Made by a program: the position numbers and the translations under genes. From Pseudomonas putida (GTDB lineage Bacteria; Pseudomonadota; Gammaproteobacteria; Pseudomonadales; Pseudomonadaceae): a DNA stretch of 64,000 nt. Numbering within the stretch: the first letter of the stretch is position 1; each line of letters begins with the position of its first letter. The stretch is from contig NZ_CP029693.1 of NCBI RefSeq assembly GCF_003228315.1, positions 4,019,501 through 4,083,500 of the forward strand. Reading direction: 5' to 3'. Shown in pieces: positions 6,866 through 17,207 of this stretch. Below the pieces are notes generated by a model. That model was not told where the DNA came from and did no database searches. It was given only the letters and a program-made list of their open reading frames with translations.

Positions 6866-8331
6866 CAATCTATTCCTAACTGATTCCAGATGGCATCGAT
6901 CCGCTGGGTCACGGCATCGTCCTTGACGATCACCCGGCCCCACTCACGCGTGGTTTCGCCTGGCCATTTATGGGTGGCGTCCAGGCCCATCTTCGAGCCC
7001 AAGCCGGACACCGGCGAGGCGAAGTCCAGGTAGTCGATCGGCGTGTTTTCGATCATCACCGTGTCGCGCTTGGGGTCCATGCGCGTGGTGATGGCCCAGA
7101 TCACGTCGTTCCAGTCCCGCGCGTTGATATCGTCGTCGGTGACGATAACGAACTTGGTGTACATGAACTGTCGCAAAAACGACCAGACTCCGAGCATTAC
7201 CCGCTTGGCGTGCCCTGGATACGACTTCTTCATCGTCACCACAGCCATGCGGTACGAGCAGCCTTCCGGCGGCAGGTAGAAGTCGGTGATTTCCGGGAAT
7301 TGCTTCTGCAGGATCGGCACGAACACTTCGTTGAGCGCCACGCCGAGAATCGCCGGCTCATCCGGCGGACGGCCGGTGTAGGTGCTGTGATAGATCGGCT
7401 TGGTGCGGTGCGTGATACGCTCGACCGTGAACACCGGAAAGCTGTCGACTTCGTTGTAGTAACCGGTGTGGTCGCCATACGGACCTTCATCGGCCATCTC
7501 GCCCGGATGGATCACGCCTTCGAGGATGATTTCGGCGGTGGCCGGCACCTGCAGGTCATTGCCGCGGCATTTCACCAGTTCGGTGCGGTTGCCACGCAGC
7601 AGGCCGGCGAAGGCGTACTCGGATAGGCTGTCCGGCACCGGAGTCACGGCGCCGAGGATGGTCGCAGGGTCGGCGCCCAGTGCCACGGAGACCGGGAACG
7701 GCTGGCCGGGATGCTTCTCGCACCACTCGCGATAATCCAGCGCGCCGCCACGGTGGCTCAGCCAGCGCATGATGACCTTGTTGCGGCCAATCACCTGCTG
7801 ACGGTAGATGCCGAGGTTCTGCCGGTCCTTGTTCGGACCTTTGGTGACGGTCAGGCCCCAGGTGATCAACGGGGCGACATCGCCCGGCCAGCAGGTCTGC
7901 ACCGGCAACTTGGAGAGGTCGACGTCGTCACCTTCGATGACCACTTCCTGGCAGATCGCATCTTTGACGACCTTGGGCGCCATCGAGATGATCTTGCGGA
8001 AGATCGGCAGCTTGGACCACGCATCCTTCAAACCCTTCGGCGGCTCGGGCTCCTTGAGGAACGCCAGCAGCTTGCCGATTTCGCGCAGTTCGCTGACCGC
8101 TTCGGCGCCCATGCCCAGCGCAACGCGCTCGGGGGTGCCGAACAGGTTGCCCAGTACGGGAATGTCGAAACCGGTCGGTTTCTCGAAAAGCAGGGCCGGG
8201 CCCTTGGCGCGCAAGGTGCGGTCGCAGACCTCGGTCATTTCGAGCACTGGGGACACCGGAACCTGGATGCGCTTGAGTTCACCGCGCTGTTCCAGCCCGC
8301 TGATAAAGTCGCGCAAGTCGCGATACTGCAT
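6865..8331 (-). CDS. ubiD: 4-hydroxy-3-polyprenylbenzoate decarboxylase UbiD
   Basis: The 488-residue protein is full-length UbiD, which removes the carboxyl group from 3-polyprenyl-4-hydroxybenzoate during ubiquinone synthesis using prenylated FMN made by UbiX. Recognisable stretches are MQYRDLRDFISGLEQRGELK at the start, GIYRQQVIGRNKVIMRWLSH (cofactor and metal site region), the acidic GEMADEGPYGDHTGYY segment with the catalytic Glu, and LGLDATHKW near the C-terminus. The ATG at 8331 is the first in frame. Its stop overlaps the reductase start by one base. ubiX is not in the window. Confidence 0.95.
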   Translation of the reverse strand: MQYRDLRDFISGLEQRGELKRIQVPVSPVLEMTEVCDRTLRAKGPALLFEKPTGFDIPVLGNLFGTPERVALGMGAEAVSELREIGKLLAFLKEPEPPKGLKDAWSKLPIFRKIISMAPKVVKDAICQEVVIEGDDVDLSKLPVQTCWPGDVAPLITWGLTVTKGPNKDRQNLGIYRQQVIGRNKVIMRWLSHRGGALDYREWCEKHPGQPFPVSVALGADPATILGAVTPVPDSLSEYAFAGLLRGNRTELVKCRGNDLQVPATAEIILEGVIHPGEMADEGPYGDHTGYYNEVDSFPVFTVERITHRTKPIYHSTYTGRPPDEPAILGVALNEVFVPILQKQFPEITDFYLPPEGCSYRMAVVTMKKSYPGHAKRVMLGVWSFLRQFMYTKFVIVTDDDINARDWNDVIWAITTRMDPKRDTVMIENTPIDYLDFASPVSGLGSKMGLDATHKWPGETTREWGRVIVKDDAVTQRIDAIWNQLGID

Positions 8332-8433
8332 GCGTGAGCCTCGTGTTGGCCGTGGCGTTCGGGGGCAGGCAGTTTAGCGCCGAAGCTGGCGCTTCAGAAC
8401 CACGAACTGCCTGTTGATCAAAAATCAGATAGC

Positions 8434-8459
8434 AAAAAGCCGGGTTTCCCCGGCTTTTT
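8434..8459 (-). terminator. Intrinsic terminator of rho
   Basis: AAAAAGCCGGG and CCCGGCTTTTT flank a short loop directly after the rho stop. On the minus strand it gives a GC stem followed by a T-run. The mirrored A/T flanks mean it could also work in the other direction. Confidence 0.88.
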
Positions 8460-8473
8460 GCTCAGCTATCGAC

Positions 8474-9733
<1,260 letters not shown>

Positions 9734-9929
9734 ATAGGAATGACGTAATCATTTATGGAGGGGGGAAATTAAGCTTTTGGCTTAATGAGGCCGCGCCGCG
9801 GAGAAGGCGACAGGATCGCGTACTTATTCGAAAAGGAGAGCGTCGGCGACGGCTAGCAGGGGGCACTGGAGAAACCAGCGCGGGGCCGAATGTAACACCT
9901 GAATTTCGGAGCGTCTAGCCCCGAAAACG
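9734..9929 (-). promoter_or_regulatory. rho leader region
   Basis: The roughly 200 bases between the trxA terminator and rho contain no frame of interest. On the minus strand there is a small perfect hairpin (ATTAAGC/GCTTAAT, 9768-9786) followed by a C-rich stretch before the ATG. rho mRNA leaders are known to be targets of Rho autoregulation in other bacteria. The exact promoter was not identified. Confidence 0.4.
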
Positions 9930-9959
9930 AAAAAGCCCCGCGATTTGCGGGGCTTTTTT
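9930..9959 (-). terminator. Intrinsic terminator of trxA
   Basis: AAAAAGCCCCGC and GCGGGGCTTTTTT pair around a four-base loop 18 bases past the trxA stop. A T-run follows on the minus strand. Confidence 0.92.
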
Positions 9960-9977
9960 AGAGCGCTACAACGACGC

Positions 9978-10307
9978 TTAGATATTGGCGTCGAGGAAAG
10001 CCGCCAGTTGCGACTTCGACAGTGCGCCGACCTTGGTCGCTTCGACGTTGCCGTTCTTGAACAGCATCAGGGTCGGGATACCACGTACGCCGTGCTTGGC
10101 CGGGGTTTCCTGGTTTTCGTCGATGTTCAGTTTGGCAACGGTCAGCTTGCCTTTGTAAGTCTCTGCAATTTCGTCCAGAACAGGAGCGATCATTTTGCAA
10201 GGGCCGCACCATTCAGCCCAGTAGTCGACCAGTACAGCGCCTTCAGCCTTGAGTACGTCGGCCTCGAAGCTAGCGTCGCTAACGTGTTTGATAAGATCGC
10301 TGCTCAT
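9978..10307 (-). CDS. trxA: Thioredoxin 1
   Basis: The 109-residue protein is classical thioredoxin with the active site WCGPC at residues 33-37, the buried Asp in VLVDYWAEW and the cis-Pro loop RGIPTLMLF. It reduces disulfides in cytosolic proteins with electrons from thioredoxin reductase. The start at 10307 has GGAGAATTCC directly upstream and gives the standard N-terminus MSSDLIKHV; the longer frame from 10349 would add 14 unusual residues. It has its own terminator before rho. In other Pseudomonas the divergent neighbour is ppx; here a permease gene intervenes. Confidence 0.97.
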   Translation of the reverse strand: MSSDLIKHVSDASFEADVLKAEGAVLVDYWAEWCGPCKMIAPVLDEIAETYKGKLTVAKLNIDENQETPAKHGVRGIPTLMLFKNGNVEATKVGALSKSQLAAFLDANI

Positions 10308-10669
10308 GGAATTCTCCAGGGTTGTAAGCAAAAAAACGTGGCCCATCATAGCCGCCCTTCCTTCGTTCAGGAAGGTGCAGTTGATTGAGTCTCGCTATGG
10401 TGTTTCATGAGTCTGTGTATAGCCCAGGTCGCGCAATGCGGTGCCCTGGCAGATCGTCATGACCGCCCGGTCCGGATGAACGGTCGATCCGGTTCCCGGC
10501 CCCAAAGCCGTTCAGGACGGCACATCGATGCGCCATCGCGGTGCATCTCGCGTGTCCATTCCACAAGCAAAGCGCGCCCACACCGTCGCATGCAGCGCTC
10601 ACCAACGCTGGCACGGCACGTGCTCTATCGAATCACAGAGATCACTTCCGGCCGATTCGAGGACACGCT
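10308..10669. other. Intergenic region trxA to orphan permease
   Basis: This 362-base stretch separates trxA from the permease. It must hold the divergent trxA promoter on its left side. I see no convincing frame, terminator or REP element. A small perfect hairpin AACCTTCC-like motif (CCTTCCTTCGTTCAGGAAGG, about 10360) lies in the trxA leader. The rest could be remnant DNA from whatever brought in the permease, but nothing identifiable remains. Confidence 0.4.
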
Positions 10670-11335
10670 ATGGCTAATCAATCCGATTTCCTGCCGATAG
10701 CGGACAACACCGAACTGCTCTTGCGCGCTGCGCTGTCCACCCTCGAACTGACGCTCATCGGCGCAGTGCTCGGGGTTGGCATCGGTATCATCGGCGCGCT
10801 GATCCGGATAGGAGGCATTCGCCCGCTCGCTGCCATTTTTGGCGTGTATGTCGAACTGATCCGCAACACACCCTTCCTGATGCAGCTGCTGTGCATCTTT
10901 TTCGGGCTGCCTTCACTCGGCGTACCGATCTCCGGATGGCAGGCCGCCGCACTGGCGATGGTGATCAATCTGGGCGCGCATGCCACCGACGCCATTCACA
11001 CCAGCCTCCAGGCATTTCCCCGGCCCCCCGACGAAGCCTGGCGCCATAAAGTGCTGCTTCCCGCGCTCAACAACGCGTGGCCAGCCCTGTGCAACCAGAT
11101 CATCGTCGTCATGCTCGGCTCGGCGGTGTGTTCGCAGATCGGCGCGCAAGAGTTGAGCTTCGCCGCCGACGTCCTTCAATCACGCAACCTGCGTGCCTTT
11201 GAAACCTGCGCACTGATCACCCTGATGTACCTGTGCATGGCGTTGATGATCCGTCAGTTGCTCAACTGGGTCGGCCAACGCTTTCTCACCCGGGACCGCG
11301 CAAAGGCCTGTGCGATCGTGCCGGCTCACGAATGA
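10670..11335 (+). CDS. Orphan amino-acid-type ABC transporter permease
   Basis: A 221-residue inner-membrane protein beginning MANQSDFLPIADNTELLL. It resembles the His/Glu/Gln/Arg permease group (GlnP/HisM): LRAALSTLELTLIGAVLGVGIG, then YVELIRNTPFLMQLLCIFF, which is the standard family block. The cytoplasmic EAA loop that docks with the ATPase is poorly kept: where EAARALG is expected the sequence reads QAFPRPPDEAWRHKVLLPAL. No substrate-binding protein, second permease or ATPase lies nearby. The ATG at 10670 has GAGG nine bases upstream; the longer frame to 10541 is implausible. It may be a decaying or repurposed leftover inserted between trxA and ppx. Confidence 0.75.
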   Translation: MANQSDFLPIADNTELLLRAALSTLELTLIGAVLGVGIGIIGALIRIGGIRPLAAIFGVYVELIRNTPFLMQLLCIFFGLPSLGVPISGWQAAALAMVINLGAHATDAIHTSLQAFPRPPDEAWRHKVLLPALNNAWPALCNQIIVVMLGSAVCSQIGAQELSFAADVLQSRNLRAFETCALITLMYLCMALMIRQLLNWVGQRFLTRDRAKACAIVPAHE

Positions 11336-11449
11336 CCGGGCAACCGGTCACCGACAGACTGCTCAGGATCAACGCTTTGAATACTGCGCGTTGGCGCCAG
11401 CCTGTGATCGTGGCACGATGTCAGGGTTATCGACCGAGACCCCCTGACC

Positions 11450-12952
11450 ATGCCGCAATCCCAAGCCAAGAATCTGTCCCTGATCTCCGGAATCGACCTG
11501 GGCTCCAACAGCTTTCACATGGTCGTGGCCAAGGCCCAGAACGGCGAAATCCGTATTCTCGAACGTCTCGGGGAAAAGGTTCAGCTGGCTGCCGGCATCG
11601 ACGAAGAACGTCACTTGAGCGAAGAATCCATGCAGCGCGGGCTCGACTGCCTGAAGCGCTTCGCCCAACTGATCAACGGCATGCCGCCCGGCGCCGTGCG
11701 AATCGTGGGTACCAACGCCCTGCGTGAAGCGCGAAACCGCGCTGAATTCATCCACCGCGCCGAAGAAATCCTCGGCCATCCGGTGGAAGTCATCTCCGGT
11801 CGTGAAGAGGCGCGCCTGATCTACCTCGGCGTATCCCACACCCTTGCCGACACCCCTGGCAAACGCCTGGTCGCCGACATCGGCGGCGGCAGTACCGAAT
11901 TCATCATCGGCCAGCGCTTCGAACCGCTGCTGCGTGAAAGCCTGCAAATGGGTTGCGTGAGCTTCACACAGCGCTACTTCAAGGACGGCAAGATCACCCC
12001 GGCACGTTATGCCCAGGCCTACACCGCGGCGCGGCTGGAGATCATGAGCATCGAACACGCCCTGCACCGCCTGACCTGGGATGAAGCCATCGGCTCCTCG
12101 GGCACCATTCGCGCCATCGGCCTGGCGCTGAAGGCGGGAGGCCAAGGTTCGGGCGAGGTCAATGCCGAAGGCCTGGCCTGGCTCAAGCGCAAGCTGATCA
12201 AGCTCGGCGATGTCGAGAAAATCGACTTCGAAGGCGTCAAGCCTGACCGCCGGGCGATTTTCCCCGCTGGCCTGGCGATTCTCGAAGCCATCTTCGACGC
12301 CCTCGAACTCAAGCGTATGGACCATTGCGAAGGCGCGCTGCGCGAAGGCGTGCTCTACGACCTGCTGGGCCGTCACCATCACGAGGACGTGCGCGAACGC
12401 ACCCTGACCTCGCTGATGGAGCGCTACCACGTTGACCTGGAACAGGCCGCCCGGGTCGAGCGCAAGGCCTTGCACGCCTTCGACCAGGTGGCCAAGGACT
12501 GGGATCTGGAAGACGGCGTCTGGCGCGAACTGCTGGGCTGGGCGGCCAAGGTCCATGAAGTGGGCCTCGACATCGCCCACTACCAGTACCACAAGCACGG
12601 CGCGTACCTGATCGAACACTCGGACCTCGCCGGCTTCTCCCGCGAAGACCAACTGATGCTCGCCCTGCTGGTGCGCGGTCATCGCCGCAACATCCCCAAG
12701 GACCGGTTTGCCGACTTCGGCGATGACGGCATCAAGCTGATTCGCCTGTGCGTGTTGCTGCGCTTCGCGATCCTGTTCCATCACATCCGCGGTACCCAAG
12801 CGATGCCTCAGGTGGAGCTCAACGCCAATGGCAACAGCCTGGAAGTGGTGTTCCCGGAACACTGGCTGGAGGACAACCAACTGACCCAGGCCGACTTCGC
12901 CATCGAAGCTGAATGGCTGACCCGGGTCGATATCGTCTTGAGCGTGCGCTAA
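11450..12952 (+). CDS. ppx: Exopolyphosphatase
   Basis: The 500-residue protein is Ppx/GppA-type exopolyphosphatase, which removes phosphate from the ends of polyphosphate chains. It has the actin-like ATPase fold motifs: GIDLGSNSFHMVVA near the N-terminus, GTNALREARN, DIGGGSTEFI and SSGTIRAIG. The C-terminal third (from about residue 310) is the HD-like helical domain including YHKHGAYLIEHSDLAGF. The ATG at 11450 follows GACCCCCTGACC. It converges on ppk, with a REP doublet and a two-way terminator between them. The pair controls polyphosphate levels from opposite directions. Confidence 0.95.
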   Translation: MPQSQAKNLSLISGIDLGSNSFHMVVAKAQNGEIRILERLGEKVQLAAGIDEERHLSEESMQRGLDCLKRFAQLINGMPPGAVRIVGTNALREARNRAEFIHRAEEILGHPVEVISGREEARLIYLGVSHTLADTPGKRLVADIGGGSTEFIIGQRFEPLLRESLQMGCVSFTQRYFKDGKITPARYAQAYTAARLEIMSIEHALHRLTWDEAIGSSGTIRAIGLALKAGGQGSGEVNAEGLAWLKRKLIKLGDVEKIDFEGVKPDRRAIFPAGLAILEAIFDALELKRMDHCEGALREGVLYDLLGRHHHEDVRERTLTSLMERYHVDLEQAARVERKALHAFDQVAKDWDLEDGVWRELLGWAAKVHEVGLDIAHYQYHKHGAYLIEHSDLAGFSREDQLMLALLVRGHRRNIPKDRFADFGDDGIKLIRLCVLLRFAILFHHIRGTQAMPQVELNANGNSLEVVFPEHWLEDNQLTQADFAIEAEWLTRVDIVLSVR

Positions 12953-12959
12953 CGCCCCC

Positions 12960-13059
12960 TGTAGGAGCGAGCCTGCTCGCGATGAGCCGGAGAACAGCGC
13001 TGGGCAGCTGATAGCCAGCGTAATCGTTCACGTCCATCGCGAGCAGGCTCGCTCCTACA
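12960..13059. repeat. REP doublet, GAGCCTGCTCGCGA type
   Basis: Left arm TGTAGGAGCGAGCCTGCTCG at 12960 and its reverse complement ending at 13059, separated by about 48 bases. Located between convergent ppx and ppk. Confidence 0.9.
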
Positions 13060-13067
13060 ATGGAAAC

Positions 13068-13099
13068 AAAAAAGGCGATCCCTCGGGATCGCCTTTTTC
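13068..13099. terminator. Bidirectional terminator between ppx and ppk
   Basis: AAAAAAGGCGATCCC and GGGATCGCCTTTTT form a strong stem with A- and T-runs on both sides. It can end ppx transcripts on the plus strand and ppk transcripts on the minus strand. Confidence 0.9.
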
Positions 13100-13118
13100 A
13101 TTACCGCAACACCGCAGG

Positions 13119-15347
13119 TCAGCTGCTGACCGGCAGAATCGGGCTGCCCAGACGCTCCAGCAGCGTCGCCTGGGCGCTGCGCGGGTTCTGGTTGCCGGTT
13201 GGCGTGTTGCGGATGTAACGGCCGTCCGACTGCAGGCTCCAGCTGTGGGTGTTATCGGTCAAATACAACTCCAGCTCTTTCTTGACCCGCATGATCAGCT
13301 TCTTGCCTTCCACCGGGAAGCAAGTCTCGACGCGCTTGTCGAGGTTGCGCTCCATCCAGTCGGCACTGGACAGGAACATCTGCTCTTCGCCGCCATTGAG
13401 GAAGTAGAAGACCCGGGTGTGCTCCAGGAAGCGACCGATGATCGAGCGCACATGAATGTTGTGGGAAACCCCGGCAATGCCCGGCCGCAGGCAGCACATG
13501 CCACGTACGACGAGGTCGATGCGCACACCCGACTGACTGGCCTTGTACAACGCGCGGATGATCTTCGGATCGGTAAGCGAGTTGAACTTGGCGATGATGT
13601 GCGCCGGCTTGCCGTCGAGGGCGAACTGGGTTTCGCGGGCAATCATGTCGAGCATGCCCTTCTTCAGGGTGAACGGCGCATGCAGCAGCTTCTTCATGCG
13701 CAGCGTCTTGCCCATGCCGATCAACTGGCTGAACAGCTTGCCAACGTCTTCGCACAGCGCATCGTCCGAGGTCAACAGGCTGTAGTCGGTGTACAGACGG
13801 GCGTTGCCGGCGTGGTAGTTACCGGTACCCAAGTGGGCGTAACGCACGATCTCCCCGGCCTCGCGACGCAGGATCAACATCATCTTGGCGTGGGTCTTGA
13901 AGCCGACCACGCCGTAGATCACCACGGCGCCGGCGGCTTGCAGACGGCTGGCCAGTTGCAGGTTGGATTCTTCGTCGAACCGTGCCCGCAGTTCGATGAC
14001 GGCAGTCACTTCCTTGCCGTTACGCGCGGCATCCACCAGCGCATCGACGATTTCCGAGTTGGCGCCGGAGCGGTACAGCGTCTGGCGCACCGCCAGCACG
14101 TGCGGGTCCTTGGCCGCCTGGCGCAGCAGGTCGACCACCGGGGTAAAGGACTCGAACGGGTGCAGCAGCAAGATGTCCTGCTTGCTGATCACGCTGAAAA
14201 TGTTTTCGCTGTTCTGCAACAGCTTCGGAATCTGCGGGGTGAACGGCAGATGCTGAAGCTCGCGCTGACTGTCCAGGCCAGTGATGCTGAACAGACGTGT
14301 CAGGTTCACCGGGCCGTTGACCTGGTACAACTCGGTCTCGCCCAGGTTGAATTGCTTGAGCAGGTAATCCGACAGGTGTTTCGGGCAGGTGTCGGCCACT
14401 TCCAGACGCACCGCGTCACCGTAGCGACGGGAGAACAACTCGCCGCGCAGCGCACGTGCCAGGTCTTCGACGTCTTCGGAGTCCAGTGCAAGGTCGGCGT
14501 TACGGGTCAGGCGGAACTGGTAGCAGCCCTTCACCTTCATGCCCTGGAACAGGTCATCGGCGTGGGCGTGGATCATCGACGACAGGAACACATAGTTGTC
14601 GCCGGCGCCGCCGACTTCTTCTGGCACCTTTATGATGCGCGGTAACAGACGTGGTGCCGGGATGATCGCCAGACCGGAATCGCGACCGAAGGCATCGATA
14701 CCTTCAAGCTCGACAATGAAGTTCAGGCTCTTGTTCACCAGCAGCGGGAACGGGTGAGTCGGGTCGAGGCCGATCGGGGTGATGATCGGCGCGATCTCGT
14801 CGCGGAAATAGCGGCGCACCCAGGTTTTCAGCTTGGTCGTCCAGTGACGGCGACGGATGAAGCGCACCTGATGCTTTTCCAGCTCCGGCAACAGAATGTC
14901 GTTGAGGATCGCGTACTGGCGGTCGACGTGACCGTGGACCAGTTCGCTGATGCGCGCCAGGGCCTGATGCGGCTGCAAACCGTCGGCACCGGCCTGTTCA
15001 CGGGCGAAGGTGATCTGCTTCTTAAGGCCCGCGACGCGAATTTCGAAGAACTCGTCCAGGTTGCTGGAGAAGATCAGCAGGAACTTCAGCCGCTCCAGCA
15101 ACGGATAGGACTCATCCAGCGCCTGTTCCAGCACGCGGATGTTGAACTGCAGTTGAGACAACTCGCGATGGATGTACAGGCTGCTGTCATCCAGGCCAGG
15201 GATGGCAATCGCCGCCGGTGCCGCCGCAGCAGCCTCGTTGACCGCCGCGGGCGGAGCAGGTTCGAGCTCCGGCGGGGTCTCGTCGATTTGCTCCACAATC
15301 GGCTGAGCTTCTTTTACGGCAACTTCAGTGAGTACTTCGGTATTCAT
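13119..15347 (-). CDS. ppk: Polyphosphate kinase
   Basis: The 742-residue protein is polyphosphate kinase 1, which builds polyphosphate from ATP through a phosphohistidine intermediate. After a variable, Ala/Pro/Glu-rich N-terminus of about 55 residues come the N domain (HRELSQLQFNIRVLEQA), the head domain, and two phospholipase D-like catalytic domains. The autophosphorylated His is expected in AHLGTGNYHAGNARLYTDY. FFLNGGEEQMFLSSADWMERN is also family-typical. The N-terminal extension is longer than in the E. coli enzyme, as is common in Pseudomonas. hemB lies 18 bases upstream in the same orientation, so the two may be cotranscribed. Confidence 0.96.
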   Translation of the reverse strand: MNTEVLTEVAVKEAQPIVEQIDETPPELEPAPPAAVNEAAAAAPAAIAIPGLDDSSLYIHRELSQLQFNIRVLEQALDESYPLLERLKFLLIFSSNLDEFFEIRVAGLKKQITFAREQAGADGLQPHQALARISELVHGHVDRQYAILNDILLPELEKHQVRFIRRRHWTTKLKTWVRRYFRDEIAPIITPIGLDPTHPFPLLVNKSLNFIVELEGIDAFGRDSGLAIIPAPRLLPRIIKVPEEVGGAGDNYVFLSSMIHAHADDLFQGMKVKGCYQFRLTRNADLALDSEDVEDLARALRGELFSRRYGDAVRLEVADTCPKHLSDYLLKQFNLGETELYQVNGPVNLTRLFSITGLDSQRELQHLPFTPQIPKLLQNSENIFSVISKQDILLLHPFESFTPVVDLLRQAAKDPHVLAVRQTLYRSGANSEIVDALVDAARNGKEVTAVIELRARFDEESNLQLASRLQAAGAVVIYGVVGFKTHAKMMLILRREAGEIVRYAHLGTGNYHAGNARLYTDYSLLTSDDALCEDVGKLFSQLIGMGKTLRMKKLLHAPFTLKKGMLDMIARETQFALDGKPAHIIAKFNSLTDPKIIRALYKASQSGVRIDLVVRGMCCLRPGIAGVSHNIHVRSIIGRFLEHTRVFYFLNGGEEQMFLSSADWMERNLDKRVETCFPVEGKKLIMRVKKELELYLTDNTHSWSLQSDGRYIRNTPTGNQNPRSAQATLLERLGSPILPVSS

Positions 15348-15365
15348 CGAATGTTCCTGGGAGGG

Positions 15366-16379
15366 CTATTTTTGCTCTCGTAACAATTGAGCTGCGCGAA
15401 CGGCAAAGTACGTCAGGATGCCATCAGCGCCTGCTCGTTTAAAAGCGGTCAGGGATTCGAGAATAACCCCTTCGCTCAACCAGCCATTCTGGATCGCTGC
15501 CATGTGCATCGCGTACTCGCCGCTGACTTGATAAACGAAAGTCGGCACTTTGAATTCTTCTTTGACCCGGCAAAGGATGTCCAGGTAGGGCATGCCTGGC
15601 TTGACCATGACCATGTCCGCACCTTCAGACAAGTCCGCCGCCACTTCGTGCAGGGCTTCGTTGCTGTTGGCCGGATCCATCTGATAGGAGGCCTTGTTGG
15701 CCTTGCCCAGGTTCAGCGCCGAGCCGACCGCATCGCGGAATGGGCCGTAATAGGCGCTGGCGTACTTCGCCGAGTAGGCCATGATCCGCACATTGACGTG
15801 CCCGGCCACTTCGAGGGCTTCGCGGATGGCCTGGATGCGACCGTCCATCATGTCCGACGGTGCCACGACCTGCGCGCCGGCTTCGGCATGAGACAGGGCC
15901 TGACGGACCAGTGCGTCGACGGTGATGTCGTTCTGCACATAGCCTTCTTCGTCGAGAATGCCGTCCTGGCCGTGGGTGGTGAACGGGTCCAGCGCGACGT
16001 CGGTGATCACCCCCAACTCAGGGAACTGCGCACGCAGGGCACGGGTGGCGCGCTGGGCGATGCCTTGCGGGTTCCAGGCTTCGGCGCCATCGAGCGACTT
16101 GAGCTCCACCGGTGTCACCGGGAACAGTGCCAGCGCCGGAATCCCCAGCTCGACCCACTTGGCCGCCTCTTCCAGCAACAGGTCGATGGTCAGGCGCTCG
16201 ACGCCCGGCATCGAGGCCACCGCTTCGCGACGGTTTTCACCGTCCAGCACGAACACCGGCAGAATCAGGTCATCGACGGTCAGGACGTTTTCACGGACCA
16301 GTCGACGCGAGAAATCGTCACGGCGGTTGCGGCGCAGGCGGGTGGCGGGGAACAGACGGTTGGCGGGGGTAAAGCTCAC
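15366..16379 (-). CDS. hemB: Porphobilinogen synthase (delta-aminolevulinic acid dehydratase)
   Basis: The 337-residue enzyme joins two 5-aminolevulinate molecules to porphobilinogen in heme and sirohaem synthesis. The two active-site lysines are expected in MAYSAKYASAYYGPFRDAVG and MVKPGMPYLDI, and both are present. A long alternative frame reaches 16487, but the GTG at 16379 is chosen: it has CAGGAG at the right distance and gives the usual N-terminus SFTPANRLFPATRLRR. It reads toward ppk with an 18-base gap. dedA starts divergently about 200 bases away. hemC and hemD lie 20 kb further on in this window. Confidence 0.95.
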   Translation of the reverse strand: MSFTPANRLFPATRLRRNRRDDFSRRLVRENVLTVDDLILPVFVLDGENRREAVASMPGVERLTIDLLLEEAAKWVELGIPALALFPVTPVELKSLDGAEAWNPQGIAQRATRALRAQFPELGVITDVALDPFTTHGQDGILDEEGYVQNDITVDALVRQALSHAEAGAQVVAPSDMMDGRIQAIREALEVAGHVNVRIMAYSAKYASAYYGPFRDAVGSALNLGKANKASYQMDPANSNEALHEVAADLSEGADMVMVKPGMPYLDILCRVKEEFKVPTFVYQVSGEYAMHMAAIQNGWLSEGVILESLTAFKRAGADGILTYFAVRAAQLLREQK

Positions 16380-16586
16380 GGCAGACTCCTGAGCCCGCGC
16401 GTACGGGCGAGCGTGACAGTTATAAGCGGCCATTATGACGAAGGTATTACAGTTGTGTGCATCCCGCGACACGTAGCCGCATTCCATTGTCCTTGTAGGA
16501 AATGTTCACGTCGAGACACATTTCGACACTTTCCTGAATGTGTACGAAGGGTTAGGCTGCGCGTTCATTTCGCCAGCACCCAGACA

Positions 16587-17207
16587 ATGCTCCAACAATT
16601 TCTGCATGACTTCGGCTACTTTGCCTTGTTCCTCGGCACGTTCTTCGAAGGCGAAACCATTCTGGTACTCGCAGGCTTCCTCGCGTTCCGTGGATACATG
16701 GACATCAACCTGGTGGTGGTCGTGGCGTTCTTCGGCAGTTATGCCGGCGATCAGCTGTGGTACTTCCTGGGACGCAAGCACGGGCGCAAGTTGCTGGCGC
16801 GCAAACCGCGCTGGCAGATGATGGGCGACCGGGCACTGGAACATATCCGCAAACACCCGGACATCTGGGTCCTGAGCTTCCGTTTCGTCTACGGCCTGCG
16901 CACGGTGATGCCGGTGGCGATCGGTCTGTCGGGTTATCCACCGGGACGTTATCTGCTGCTCAACGGCATTGGTGCGGCGATCTGGGCGGCCGCGCTGGCG
17001 GCAGCCGCCTATCACTTCGGTGCAGTGCTCGAAGGCATGCTCGGCAGCATCAAGAAGTATGAGCTGTGGGTGTTGGGTGCCCTGCTGGTCCTGGGTGTCG
17101 GCCTGTGGCTGCGCCGCCGCTTCAAGAATGCGCGCCTGGCCAAGCAGGTCTACGCCGACGAGCAGAAGGCCAGGCAGACCAGCGAACCTAAGACGCCAGC
17201 CGAGTGA
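16587..17207 (+). CDS. DedA family membrane protein
   Basis: The 206-residue protein has the DedA/SNARE-associated fold with several membrane segments: FGYFALFLGTFFEGETILVL at the start, FLGRKHGRKLLARKPRW, and the family block FRFVYGLRTVMPVAIGLSGY. The conserved Glu (FFEGE) and Arg residues for proton-coupled lipid carrier transport are visible. DedA proteins help flip undecaprenyl phosphate or phospholipids across the inner membrane and support membrane potential. The ATG at 16587 has no strong ribosome binding site, but no better start exists downstream. The last 20 bases overlap the convergent hydroxylase gene. Confidence 0.88.
   Translation: MLQQFLHDFGYFALFLGTFFEGETILVLAGFLAFRGYMDINLVVVVAFFGSYAGDQLWYFLGRKHGRKLLARKPRWQMMGDRALEHIRKHPDIWVLSFRFVYGLRTVMPVAIGLSGYPPGRYLLLNGIGAAIWAAALAAAAYHFGAVLEGMLGSIKKYELWVLGALLVLGVGLWLRRRFKNARLAKQVYADEQKARQTSEPKTPAE

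Noticed and set aside
11369..12880. Antisense frame of 503 codons across ppx
   Set aside because: Mirror of the strongly coding ppx frame; composition is that of an antisense frame in high-GC DNA.
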